Origin: Xanthomonas pisi DSM 18956
GTDB taxonomy: Bacteria > Pseudomonadota > Gammaproteobacteria > Xanthomonadales > Xanthomonadaceae
Reading direction: 5' to 3'
DNA length: 63,859 bases
NCBI RefSeq assembly: GCF_001010415.1
Contig: NZ_JPLE01000075.1
Coordinates: 1 to 63,859 of the forward strand
The position numbers and the translations under genes are program-made. The notes beneath the pieces are model-generated. The model saw nothing but the letters and a program-made list of their open reading frames with translations. It had not been told where the DNA came from and ran no database searches. Positions 25,808 to 33,716 of the stretch are shown one piece after another (positions within the stretch are counted from its first letter, which is position 1; every line of letters starts with the position of its first letter).

Positions 25808-27097
25808 TCACGCGTCGCGCAACACCCGGATCGCCGCAAGAATCGCATCGACAGGCACCTGCGCATGCACGCCCGGCAGCTGCAGATCGCTGGCCTGCGC
25901 GGCCTGTTTCAACCGTGCGATCAACTGCCCTGCATCGCGCGGCGAGGCAAAACCGTCGCTCTGCAACAGCAGTGCACCGGCCCCATCGTTCAACTTGAAA
26001 TAGAACTGGCCATCGTTGTCGCGGTATTGCTTGAACACCGGCAAGGCGATCTTCTCGCCCGCCTGCGCGGCCGCAGGACCGGCCTGATCGGATAGATCGC
26101 GCAGACCCACCGCATTGCGCAGCTCGGCCAGCAGTGGCGTGGCATAGCGCGCACGCAGGCGTGCACCGCCGGCGCGCAGAATCGCTTCGATCTTGGCCGG
26201 CTCGGCCATCAATGCTTCGTAACGCGTGCGCAGCGGCGCGATCTCCTGGTCGATCCGCTCGAACAGCTGTTGCTTGGCGTCGCCCCAGCCGATGCCGTCG
26301 GCGAAGGCCTGCGCAAAGGCCGCCGTTTCCTGCGGCGTGGCAAAGGCCTGGTACAGCTGGAACAATGCCGACCCCTGGGTGTCCTTGGCTTCGCCGGGCG
26401 CGCGCGAATCGGTCAGGATGGAGAACACCAGCTTGCGCAGCTCCTCGCGCGGGGCGAACAGCGGAATCGTGTTGCCGTAGCTCTTGCTCATCTTGCGGCC
26501 ATCCAGGCCCGGCAAGGTGGACACCTGCTCGTCGATCACCGCATCGGGCAAGGTGAAAAAGTCGCGGCCATACACATGATTGAAGCGCTGGGCAAAATCG
26601 CGTGCCATCTCGATGTGCTGGATCTGATCGCGCCCCACCGGCACCTTGTGCGCGTTGAAGATCAGGATATCTGCCGCCATCAGCACCGGGTACATGAACA
26701 AGCCGGCGCTCACGCCTGCATCGTCGTCCTCGCCGTCGGTGCGATTCTTGTCCACCGCCGCCTTGTAGGCATGGGCGCGATTGAGGATGCCCTTGCCGGC
26801 CACGCAGGTGAGCAGCCACATCAACTCGGTGGTCTCGGGCACATCGGACTGGCGATAGAACCAGACCTTGTCCGGGTCCAGGCCGCAGGCCAGCCAGCTG
26901 GCGGCGATTTCCAGCGTGGAGCGCTGCGTGCGCGCCGGGTCCTGCGCCTTGATCAGGCTGTGCAGGTCGGCCAGGAAGTAGAAGCTCTCCGCGTCGTCGC
27001 CGGCGCTGGCCTGGATGGCCGGGCGGATCGCGCCGACGTAGTTGCCAAGGTGCGGGGTGCCGGAGGTGGTAATACCGGTGAGAACGCGAGTGGTCAT
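25808..27097 (-). CDS. trpS: Tryptophanyl-tRNA synthetase with a C-terminal extension
   Basis: A 429-residue class I synthetase that charges tRNA-Trp. The HIGH-equivalent is SGTPHLGNYVGA (about residues 12-23) and the KMSKS loop is GRKMSKSYGNT. A normal bacterial TrpS ends near residue 335. Here about 95 more residues follow, containing VFKQYRDNDGQFYFKLNDGA (in part) and LLLQSDGFASPRDA, which resembles the YegP/DUF1508 stress-domain repeat. The catalytic part is complete. The extension is known in some proteobacterial TrpS proteins; its role is unclear. Monocistronic. Confidence 0.95.
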   Translation of the reverse strand: MTTRVLTGITTSGTPHLGNYVGAIRPAIQASAGDDAESFYFLADLHSLIKAQDPARTQRSTLEIAASWLACGLDPDKVWFYRQSDVPETTELMWLLTCVAGKGILNRAHAYKAAVDKNRTDGEDDDAGVSAGLFMYPVLMAADILIFNAHKVPVGRDQIQHIEMARDFAQRFNHVYGRDFFTLPDAVIDEQVSTLPGLDGRKMSKSYGNTIPLFAPREELRKLVFSILTDSRAPGEAKDTQGSALFQLYQAFATPQETAAFAQAFADGIGWGDAKQQLFERIDQEIAPLRTRYEALMAEPAKIEAILRAGGARLRARYATPLLAELRNAVGLRDLSDQAGPAAAQAGEKIALPVFKQYRDNDGQFYFKLNDGAGALLLQSDGFASPRDAGQLIARLKQAAQASDLQLPGVHAQVPVDAILAAIRVLRDA

Positions 27098-27270
27098 CTG
27101 CGTAATGCCAGGGAGTCAGCGCGCAAGTTTAACGGTTCCGCGTGCTGCCCATCCCATCATCACCGACGGCCTCCCTGCCAGACGCGCAACGGGCCGCACA
27201 TGGCGGCCCGCCGCGTGTATCGGGACTGGGCACGCTCGCTCAGCCTTGTGGGAGCGAGAATGCCCGTCGA

Positions 27271-27480
27271 TCAGGTGTCGTCGCGCAGCGACTTTTCGAA
27301 CGCGCGGACCTCGGTCTGGGCGCGGTCGCGGTCCCAGCCATAGCGCTCCTGCAGCTTGCCCTGCAGGTATTCTGCATTGCCTTCGGCAACCTTGAAATCG
27401 TCGTCGGTGAGGTCGCCCCACTTGGCCTGTGCCTTGCCTTTGAGCTGGGTCCACTTGCCGGAAATGATGTCAGTGTTCAT
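27271..27480 (-). CDS. CsbD-family stress protein
   Basis: A 69-residue hydrophilic protein with the CsbD pattern: [20 protein letters not shown], then [21 protein letters not shown]. The family (CsbD, YjbJ) is strongly induced in general stress and stationary phase; no molecular role is known. GGAG lies about 8 bp before ATG 27480. It sits between trpS and the entericidin-like lipoproteins, apparently as a single gene. The longer frame to 27555 is rejected because its extra residues are not conserved-looking. Confidence 0.88.
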   Translation of the reverse strand: MNTDIISGKWTQLKGKAQAKWGDLTDDDFKVAEGNAEYLQGKLQERYGWDRDRAQTEVRAFEKSLRDDT

Positions 27481-27680
27481 TGCGTTGACTCCGCTGATGC
27501 GGCCGCGATTGACCGTGCCGACAGGTTGCCCACGCCGGCGTTTGTTGTGCATCAAGAGGTGTCAAGCGGGCGATCACCGCACTGAACAGGCGCGTGAAGT
27601 GGCTTTGCTGCATCGGCCGGTACGCGGGGCGTACTGCGGCCCTGCGCTGCACATCGGCCGAAGCGCGCCGATGCCGGACA

Positions 27681-27710
27681 AAAAAAAACGGGCCTTGCGG
27701 CCCGTTTTTT
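27681..27710. terminator. Bidirectional rho-independent terminator
   Basis: AAAAAAAACGGGCC-TTGC-GGCCCGTTTTTT: a 7-bp GC stem with A/T tracts on both sides, so it works on either strand. It lies 19 bp beyond the stop codon of the entericidin-like gene on the minus strand and probably ends that transcript. Confidence 0.88.
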
Positions 27711-27728
27711 GCTGCATGCGGCGTCAGA

Positions 27729-27863
27729 TCACTTACGCGCTGCGTCTTCCACCTTCTCGCCGGCGCCCTGCACGTCTTTGCCAGCACCTGCGACGGTGTT
27801 GCAACCCGACAGCATCGCGACCGAGAACATCGACAGCACCAGCAGCACAATTGCACGCTTCAT
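27729..27863 (-). CDS. Entericidin-like small lipoprotein 1
   Basis: A 44-residue lipoprotein. Signal peptide and lipobox MLSGC (Cys at about residue 21) precede the entericidin core NTVAGAGKDVQGAGEKVEDA. Entericidins A/B were described as an antidote/toxin lipoprotein pair in E. coli; many homologues are simply abundant small envelope lipoproteins. AAGGAG lies 7 bp before the ATG. It is paralogous to the next gene upstream (27942-28094) and ends just before a strong terminator. Confidence 0.85.
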   Translation of the reverse strand: MKRAIVLLVLSMFSVAMLSGCNTVAGAGKDVQGAGEKVEDAARK

Positions 27864-27941
27864 AGCAAACTCCTTCGTGGGTAAAGCGGCGTGTTGCCGC
27901 AGATCAATCACATCAAACACGTGCCACGCGACGGTGACGAA

Positions 27942-28094
27942 TCAGCACTTACCGTCGCTGCATTTTTCGGCCGTCTTTTCGACCTTGTCGCCTGCGCCCT
28001 GCATGTCCTTGCCGGCGCCGGCCACGGTGTTGCAGCCAGTCATCACGCCGGCCGAAAACAGGCCCAGCACCATCAGTGTCAGCAGTCGCTTCAT
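27942..28094 (-). CDS. Entericidin-like small lipoprotein 2
   Basis: A 50-residue paralogue of the gene at 27729, with lipobox VMTGC and the same NTVAGAGKDMQGAGDKVEKTA core, plus an extra tail CSDGKC that adds two cysteines. GAGGAAGAG precedes the ATG. The two genes are in tandem, 78 bp apart, on the same strand and probably arose by duplication. Which (if either) acts as toxin or antidote cannot be told. Confidence 0.85.
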   Translation of the reverse strand: MKRLLTLMVLGLFSAGVMTGCNTVAGAGKDMQGAGDKVEKTAEKCSDGKC

Positions 28095-28204
28095 CAGCTC
28101 TTCCTCGGTCTGCGCCCGGTGCCAACGCACCTCGCTTGGCGCCAAATCTGACTGCGCGGACGTGGATTTGATGTGAACGAGGGCCTGCCGCGTTCAGCGC
28201 TGGA

Positions 28205-29128
28205 TCAATCTCGCATCAGGGTCGACTTGCCGAACAGGCTTTCGACCAGATCCACTGCCAGCTCGGCGGTGGCATTGCGGTTGTCCAGTACCGGATTGAG
28301 CTCGACGATATCCAGCGAGCCCATTCGCCCGGTGTCGGCAATCATCTCCATCACCAGCTGCGCCTCCCGGTAGTTGGGGCCACCCGGCACCGTGGTGCCC
28401 ACGCCCGGCGCGATGCTGGGGTCCAGGAAATCCACGTCGAAGCTCACGTGCAGGTGGGTGTCGGCGCTCATGCCCTGCAGCGCGGCTTCCATGGTGCGCT
28501 TCATCCCGGCTTCGTCGATGTAACGCATGTCATAGACGTCGATGCGGTGCTGCTTGATCAGGCGTTTTTCTTCCGGGTCCACCGAGCGGATGCCGATCTG
28601 CCGGACCTGTTCGGGCAGCAGCGCCGGCGCACTGCCGCCCAGATGCGTCAGCGCCTGCGGGCCCAGCCCGCACAGGCAGGCCACCGGCATGCCGTGCACA
28701 TTGCCGGACGGGGTCACGTCGCTGGTGTTGAAATCCGAGTGCGCGTCCAGCCATAGCACGCGCAGCGGGCGCCCCTGCTCGCGGCAGTACCTGGCCACCG
28801 CGGTGATCGAACCGATGCCCAGGCAGTGGTCGCCGCCCAGCATGATCGGCATGCGTCCGGCCTGCAGCTCGGCGTAGCTGGCGTCCATCAGTGCCTGGTT
28901 CCAGGCGACCACCTCGTCCAGATGCCGGTAACCGGCCTGCGGCGCCTGCCAGGGATTGCGCGGACCGTCCAGGTTGCCCAGGTCGCGCACCTCTACGCCA
29001 CGGCCGATCAAGGCCTCCTGCAAGCCGGCGATGCGCAGCGCCTCCGGCCCCATCCGTGCGCCGCGGTGGCCAGCACCGATGTCGGTGGGAACGCCAATCA
29101 GGGAAACCGGCACGTACTGCGTTGCCAT
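28205..29128 (-). CDS. rocF: Arginase
   Basis: A 307-residue ureohydrolase converting arginine to ornithine and urea. Manganese ligands are in GGDHCLGIGS (His), WLDAHSDFNT (Asp, His, Asp) and SFDVDFLDPSIAPG (two Asp). The substrate-loop signature SGNVHGMP identifies arginase rather than agmatinase. GGAG lies 7 bp before ATG 29128; an upstream in-frame ATG at 29143 is less likely. Monocistronic and divergent from the roadblock operon. Confidence 0.94.
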   Translation of the reverse strand: MATQYVPVSLIGVPTDIGAGHRGARMGPEALRIAGLQEALIGRGVEVRDLGNLDGPRNPWQAPQAGYRHLDEVVAWNQALMDASYAELQAGRMPIMLGGDHCLGIGSITAVARYCREQGRPLRVLWLDAHSDFNTSDVTPSGNVHGMPVACLCGLGPQALTHLGGSAPALLPEQVRQIGIRSVDPEEKRLIKQHRIDVYDMRYIDEAGMKRTMEAALQGMSADTHLHVSFDVDFLDPSIAPGVGTTVPGGPNYREAQLVMEMIADTGRMGSLDIVELNPVLDNRNATAELAVDLVESLFGKSTLMRD

Positions 29129-29218
29129 GTATTGCTCCAGCATCGATAAAGCCGTGCAGTCTAGTGGCGCGCCCGCGCAGTGACGCGCGGCAGCGCAGCA
29201 CGGCATGCGGATTGCATC

Positions 29219-29230
29219 TGTCTGCAGACA
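29219..29230. promoter_or_regulatory. 12-bp perfect palindrome in the arginase/roadblock divergent region
   Basis: TGTCTGCAGACA lies in the 319-bp gap (29129-29447) between the arginase start and the first roadblock gene. It could be an operator for either side. The rest of the gap shows no gene or clear promoter. Confidence 0.3.
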
Positions 29231-29447
29231 CAACGAACGGGTTTAGATCTGCCTCGACGCGCCGCTACAGTGACGTGCCACGGCAGTTTGTGGCGCGCTG
29301 GACTTTGCACATTCTGCTTGTCTGACCGCCCAGTTAAGCGCCTGAGGCTGGTGTGACTGCGCTCCAATACCTCGATGGTATGGTGCGCCGGCCAGCGCAG
29401 GACACACATGACGTACGCGCTCGGGCCATCAGCAACAGGGGAGTTTC

Positions 29448-29900
29448 ATGCCGCATAACGCCGTCAACCAGGTCGTCAAGGCTGCCGTGGGCGAGGTCGC
29501 GCGGGCGTCGCATCAGTACGACCTGCACCGGATCGGGCGCGAATTCGCGCAGACCATCGAGCGCGAGCCGGGCATCCGGCTGTTGATGCTGTCTACCGCC
29601 GATGGCCGCGCCATCACCGAGCAATCCAGCCTGGGTGTGGACGGGCGCCGCCTGGCCGCGATGGCCAATTCGTTCCTGACCTTGGGCGAGACGCTGGCGC
29701 GCGAGTCGAGCCTGAGCGAGGCCGATTACGCCACCATCAGCACGCGTGGCGGGCAGCTGGTGCTGATCCGCATCCGTGCCGACAAACCGCTGACGCTGAC
29801 CGCCGTGGGCGGCGCCGACCTCAATGCCGCCGCACTGCTGTTCAACGCGCGCGATTGCGCAGGCCGCCTGGCCACTGCACTGGCGCAACCAGCCGGCTGA
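29448..29900 (+). CDS. Roadblock/LC7-domain protein 1
   Basis: A 150-residue protein. Residues about 25-140 read as a roadblock/LC7 fold: helix (DLHRIGREFAQTIE), strand GIRLLMLSTADGRAI, long helix (DGRRLAAMANSFLTLGETLA), strand TISTRGGQLVLIRI, and strand PLTLTAVGGADLNAAALLF. Bacterial roadblock proteins such as MglB and CvnB bind small Ras-like GTPases and act as GAPs or scaffolds. AGGGGAG lies before the ATG. First gene of a four-gene operon ending in a GTPase gene. Confidence 0.85.
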   Translation: MPHNAVNQVVKAAVGEVARASHQYDLHRIGREFAQTIEREPGIRLLMLSTADGRAITEQSSLGVDGRRLAAMANSFLTLGETLARESSLSEADYATISTRGGQLVLIRIRADKPLTLTAVGGADLNAAALLFNARDCAGRLATALAQPAG

Positions 29901-29970
29901 TGCCGTTGGCATTGTTCGTGCTTGCACGAGCGCACCGATTTCTTTCTCACCGTTTGGAAGGGGACCACCG

Positions 29971-30330
29971 ATGTCGAAACTCAATCTGGAACAACTGCAT
30001 TCACTCGCCGGTTTTGTCGGCGCCGCGCTGGTCGACAGCGACAGCGGCATGGCCCTGGGCATGACCGGCGGTACCGAACTCAACCTGGAGCTGGCTGCGG
30101 CCGGCAACACCGAAGTGGTGCGTGCCAAGCGCCGCATCGCCGAGCAGCTCGGTCTGCACGACACGATCGAAGACATCCTGATCACGCTGTCGCGCCAGTA
30201 TCACCTGCTGCGTCCGCTCGAAAGCAACGGCACGCTGTTTCTGTATGTCGTGCTGGACCGCGCCAAGGCCAATCTGGCCATGGCACGCCACGAGCTCAAG
30301 GCATTCGAAAAGACCCTGGATTTCGGTTGA
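29971..30330 (+). CDS. Roadblock/LC7-like protein 2
   Basis: A 119-residue protein with a second, more divergent roadblock-like fold: GFVGAALVDSDSGMALGMTG, a helix (LELAAAGNTEVVRAKRRIAE), DTIEDILITLSRQYHLLRPL, and NGTLFLYVVLDRAKANLAMA, the last being the typical final strand-helix. The gene lies 70 bp after the first roadblock gene. Two roadblock paralogues could form a heterodimeric platform for the GTPase. GGAAGGGG lies about 9 bp before the ATG. Confidence 0.8.
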   Translation: MSKLNLEQLHSLAGFVGAALVDSDSGMALGMTGGTELNLELAAAGNTEVVRAKRRIAEQLGLHDTIEDILITLSRQYHLLRPLESNGTLFLYVVLDRAKANLAMARHELKAFEKTLDFG

Positions 30331-30424
30331 TGCCTGACCGGCGGCGCATCCGCGTCGCCGAGCCTGCCTGCCGGTGCGGACCGGCAGGCGTTGCCGTTCT
30401 GTTGCGCCCCGACGGCGCCCTCCC

Positions 30425-31342
30425 ATGACCACACTCATTCACGCCATGCGGGTCGCCACGGCCGGCCTGGATCTGCTGCACACCACGCGCCTGAAACTGG
30501 CGTGCTCGCTGCTGCTTGCCGAGCGCATCGACGTGCAGCTGGGCGAGTGGCCGCAGCATGCGGCCGACGTGGTGGTGCTGGGCCTGGAAACGGCCGACGG
30601 CCTGGCCGCATGGCAGGCATTGCAAGGCCAGCCGGTGCGCGTGTTGGTGGTTTCGCGCACGCCTGTCGCCGGCGCGTGGCTCAAGCACGGTGCCACCGTG
30701 CGCGAACTCAACGAGCAGATGCGTCTGCTGCTGTCCTCGCCACATACCGCGCAGGTCGCCGAACCGGCGCTGCTGCTGCGCCATTGCCGCGGCGAGTTCG
30801 GCGCAAGCCCGGTGCTGCTGCGGCATGCGCGCCTGCAGGTGCGCGTGGATCCATCCAGTCGCTGCATGCACCTGCCAGCCGGCGTGTCGCTGCCCGAGCT
30901 CGTGGCCGCGCTGGACCGGCCCGGTTGGCAGCGCGTGGCCGACGACGCCGATGCCGCACTGACGCAACACCTCTCCTTCGAAGCGCTGTATTTCGCCTTG
31001 CCCGAGCACCTGCGCCCCGCGCTGCCGGCAGTGGAACCCAGCCATGCGTTGCAGCTACGGCAGTGGCCGGAGCTCAGCGCAGAGACCAGTTCGCCTGCGC
31101 ACCTGCTGGCCATTGCCCATCTGCATGCGCGCCCGTGGCGCCCGCAGGCGCTGGCCAATGCTTGCAAGCTGCCGCTGCAGACGGTGGAATGCCTGTTCGC
31201 CGCCGCACTTGCCAGCGGCCTTGCCCAGACTGCGGAGATTCCCGTGCCATCAACGCCGCGTCGTCCGGACAGCAGCAATTCCCGGTTCTTTTCCTGGGTC
31301 GCACGTCGGTTTGGCCTCTCTCTTTCTCAGGCGCAGTCATGA
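30425..31342 (+). CDS. Unknown protein of the roadblock/GTPase operon
   Basis: A 305-residue protein with no family I can name. The N-terminal third alternates strands and helices like a degenerate receiver domain (DVVVLGLETADG, PVRVLVVSRTPVAG) but lacks a phospho-Asp pocket. The middle has no obvious motif. Residues about 235-275 (HLLAIAHLHARPWRPQALAN, then LQTVECLFAAALASGLAQ) look like a winged helix. The last 30 residues are Ser/Arg-rich. Its stop overlaps the GTPase start (ATGA). By position it matches CvnC (DUF742) of actinobacterial conservons, which also has a winged helix; this is an analogy only. Confidence 0.7.
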   Translation: MTTLIHAMRVATAGLDLLHTTRLKLACSLLLAERIDVQLGEWPQHAADVVVLGLETADGLAAWQALQGQPVRVLVVSRTPVAGAWLKHGATVRELNEQMRLLLSSPHTAQVAEPALLLRHCRGEFGASPVLLRHARLQVRVDPSSRCMHLPAGVSLPELVAALDRPGWQRVADDADAALTQHLSFEALYFALPEHLRPALPAVEPSHALQLRQWPELSAETSSPAHLLAIAHLHARPWRPQALANACKLPLQTVECLFAAALASGLAQTAEIPVPSTPRRPDSSNSRFFSWVARRFGLSLSQAQS

Positions 31343-31878
31343 GTCTTCCAGCCAACAAACTGGTGTTCGTTGGTGGCATGGGCGCCGGCAAGACCACCGC
31401 GGTGCGCGCCATTTCCGACGTGGAGCCGGTCAGCACCGAAATGCCGCTCAGCCAGGATGCCTACGGCGACAAGACGTACACCACGGTCGCGCTGGACTAC
31501 AGCTCCATCGAGCTGGAAGACGGCGAATTGCTGCACGTCTACGGCGTGCCTGGGCAGAAATATCTGGATTTCATGTGGCCGCTGGTCTGCGACGGCGCAC
31601 TGGGCGTGATCGTGCTGACCAATGCGCGCGACCCGCAGATGCTGCAGGCCACCCTGGCGCTGCTGGGTGAGTTCTCGCAGATCGCACCGGACGCCAGCCT
31701 GGCCGTGGGCATCACCATGACCGACGAGGTCGAGGACTTTCTGCTACCACCATTTCGCGATGCGCTGGCAGCCGAAGGCTTTCGTATTCCGGTGATGCGC
31801 GTGGATGCGCGCTCTGCCACCCAGATCACCTTCCTGGTGAAATCGCTGCTGTCCTATCGCTATACCTCGGCAAGCTGA
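31339..31878 (+). CDS. Small Ras-like GTPase (conservon/MglA-like)
   Basis: A 179-residue P-loop protein. Walker A is GGMGAGKTT (about residues 10-18). The switch I region is GDKTYTTVALDYSSIEL. The G3 position reads VYGVPGQKYLDFMW, with PGQ replacing the DxxG of Ras, as in CvnD-type GTPases. The G4 position reads VGITMTDE rather than NKxD, so nucleotide specificity is uncertain. Last gene of the operon, overlapping its predecessor by 4 bp. Likely a molecular switch controlled by the two roadblock proteins; the output (polarity, motility or transcription) is unknown. Confidence 0.85.
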   Translation: MSLPANKLVFVGGMGAGKTTAVRAISDVEPVSTEMPLSQDAYGDKTYTTVALDYSSIELEDGELLHVYGVPGQKYLDFMWPLVCDGALGVIVLTNARDPQMLQATLALLGEFSQIAPDASLAVGITMTDEVEDFLLPPFRDALAAEGFRIPVMRVDARSATQITFLVKSLLSYRYTSAS

Positions 31879-32348
31879 TCGCCGGGGCGCGGCTGCGGGC
31901 TGGCGGTGAAGCGCGCAAGAATAAACAAGGAATCCGGTCACGACGGGCCTGAGCGGGCGTCACGCGGGGGATGCCGCCTCTAGGGTGGCGGCGACGCGTC
32001 CTTCTTCCTTGAAGCCAGAAACGCGACTCGGTCGTACTACGAATGAGCGCTGCGTCTGACTTATTCAGTATGCCGAGCGGACAGAGGCCGGGACATCGGG
32101 ACATTCCCGACATCGCGCAAGACATACCCGTGATACAGCATCGGCAATAGCGACGGCGACGACTGCTGCATGCCAACGGTGTGCCGTCATCGCCGCCGGC
32201 CTGCCCAACGTGCGCATGCCTGGTCGAGGTCATCGCGCACCCGCTTGCGGTGCCGTGCTCGCTCCAACGCCCGCCGCAACTGCCTGGTGACCGCCCCTGC
32301 CAGATCGCCGGCTACTGCTGCATTGCCACGATCAGATAAAGTAGCGCG
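31879..32348. other. Intergenic stretch, no gene seen
   Basis: 470 bp between the GTPase operon and tmk. Frames show no native codon bias. It should hold the tmk promoter. No clear terminator follows the GTPase gene. Confidence 0.5.
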
Positions 32349-33029
32349 ATGACAATCGAACTGAAGCCCGGCGGGCTATTGATCGCGATCGAAGGCATCG
32401 ACGGCGCCGGCAAGACCACGCTTGCGCGCAGCCTGGCGGCCGCCTTGCAGACAGCTGGCGCACGCGTGGTCTCCAGCAAGGAGCCGACCAACGGCCCCTG
32501 GGGCACGCAGTTGCGGCAATCCGCCGCCACCGGCCGCCTCAGCGCCGACGAAGAAGCCGAGTTGCTGATCCGCGACCGCCACGAACACGTCGACACCTTG
32601 ATCGCGCCGGCGCTGGCACGTGGCGAGATCGTGATCCTGGACCGCTACTTCCCGTCGATGGTGGCCTACCAGGGCGCTGCCGGCTTGCCGCTGGACGCGT
32701 TGCTGGAGCGCAACGCCTTCGCCCCGCGCCCGGACGTCCTGCTGCTGCTCGACCTGCCGCCGCCCACCGGCCTGGCCCGCATCCGCGCCCGCGGCGACGC
32801 GCCCAACCACTTCGAAACCCAGGACAACCTGGAACGCTGCCGCGCGATCTTCAACGGGCTGCAATTGCCCGGCAAACAGGTGGTGGACGCCAGCGCCGAC
32901 GCCGATAGCGTGCTGCGCCAGGCGCTGACCATCGTCATTGCCGCCCTGGCCGAGCGCCTGAGCAACGACGCGCATGCAGACGCCGGCAAGGCCGCGCTGG
33001 ACCTGCTGTCGACCGGCCGCCCGGCCTGA
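32349..33029 (+). CDS. tmk: Thymidylate kinase
   Basis: A 226-residue kinase converting dTMP to dTDP for DNA synthesis. The P-loop is [19 protein letters not shown] (about residues 16-34). The DR motif is [15 protein letters not shown]. The LID region is [16 protein letters not shown], with basic residues as in the type II (E. coli-like) enzymes. Length is slightly above the usual 205-215, with a short C-terminal tail. Often found beside holB or yceG; here it stands alone. Confidence 0.95.
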   Translation: MTIELKPGGLLIAIEGIDGAGKTTLARSLAAALQTAGARVVSSKEPTNGPWGTQLRQSAATGRLSADEEAELLIRDRHEHVDTLIAPALARGEIVILDRYFPSMVAYQGAAGLPLDALLERNAFAPRPDVLLLLDLPPPTGLARIRARGDAPNHFETQDNLERCRAIFNGLQLPGKQVVDASADADSVLRQALTIVIAALAERLSNDAHADAGKAALDLLSTGRPA

Positions 33030-33104
33030 TCGCCACGCCGGGGAGATGTCGCGTGCTCTGGCGATCCGACCAGACACGCCGACGCAACATCCACGCCTCA
33101 CATC

Positions 33105-33306
33105 GATAACGCCCTCCCATGACCGAGCCCCTCTCCCGCCAGGAGCGGGGTTGGGATGAGGGTACGGGCACGCAAGCCACGTCGATGTCACCAGAACGCA
33201 ACACCGATAACGCCCTCCCATGACCAAGCCCCTCTCCCGCCGGGAGCGGGGTTGGGGTGAGGGCATGGGCACGCAAGCCACGTCGATGTCACCGGAACGC
33301 AAGCCG
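33105..33306. repeat. 101-bp tandem duplication containing family A palindromes
   Basis: Unit 1 (33105-33205) and unit 2 (33206-33306) are nearly identical direct repeats, beginning GATAACGCCCTCCCATGACC and ending in CACGTCGATGTCACC plus AGAACGC or GGAACGC. Each includes one family A palindrome (CCCCTCTCCCGCC-x-GGAGCGGGG). They differ at only a few positions, indicating a recent duplication. The rest of 33030-33608 (579 bp) shows no supported gene. Confidence 0.85.
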
Positions 33307-33608
33307 ATGTCATGGCGACGTCGCCGCACGCAGATGTCTTGCGAATGGGCCTGGCCGCCGGCGCGCCACGACCTCGTCCGCTCGATACTGCCCTTACGAA
33401 AAGTAGCGAAACGCGCGCCGCGTCTGTTCTGGCCGGACTAGATATTGGGTGCGGGAACCGCATGCGACGACATCGACGCCACCGCCAGGCATTCAACGCG
33501 AAGGTCGAGCTGCTCACGGGCACGCGCACGCTCCCGCATGAAACAGACACGACGCAGCGAGCGTGCCAGCAGCACCCGCGACCGAAAGCTTGATGGGAGT
33601 GTCCAAGA

Positions 33609-33684
33609 TGGTGCCGGCACCCGGATTCGAACTGGGGACCTACCGCTTACAAGGCGGTTGCTCTACCAACTGAGCTATGCCGGC
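33609..33684 (-). tRNA. tRNA-Thr (anticodon TGT)
   Basis: On the minus strand a complete 76-nt cloverleaf runs from GCCGGCA (33684-33678) to the encoded CCA (33611-33609). The acceptor stem GCCGGCA/TGCCGGC pairs fully. The D arm is GCTCAGTTGGTAGAGC. The anticodon stem ACCGC/GCGGT closes loop CTTGTAA, anticodon TGT (reads ACA). The T arm contains GGTTCGAAT-like CAGTTCGAATC. The tRNA follows the birA-coaX-SPOR cluster on the same strand. No integrase lies beside it. Confidence 0.97.
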
Positions 33685-33716
33685 ACTGGTGGGCGCATTG
33701 CGCGCCGGTGCGCATT

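Noticed and set aside
33105..33306. CRISPR array
   Set aside because: There are only two 101-bp direct repeats, with no short repeats separated by unique spacers and no cas genes in the window.
33438..33620. Short minus-strand frame overlapping the tRNA 3' end
   Set aside because: It overlaps the tRNA-Thr gene and has no convincing ribosome site or conserved domain.
33609..33684. Genomic-island attachment site at tRNA-Thr
   Set aside because: No integrase gene is adjacent and no direct repeat of the tRNA 3' end was noticed in the window.
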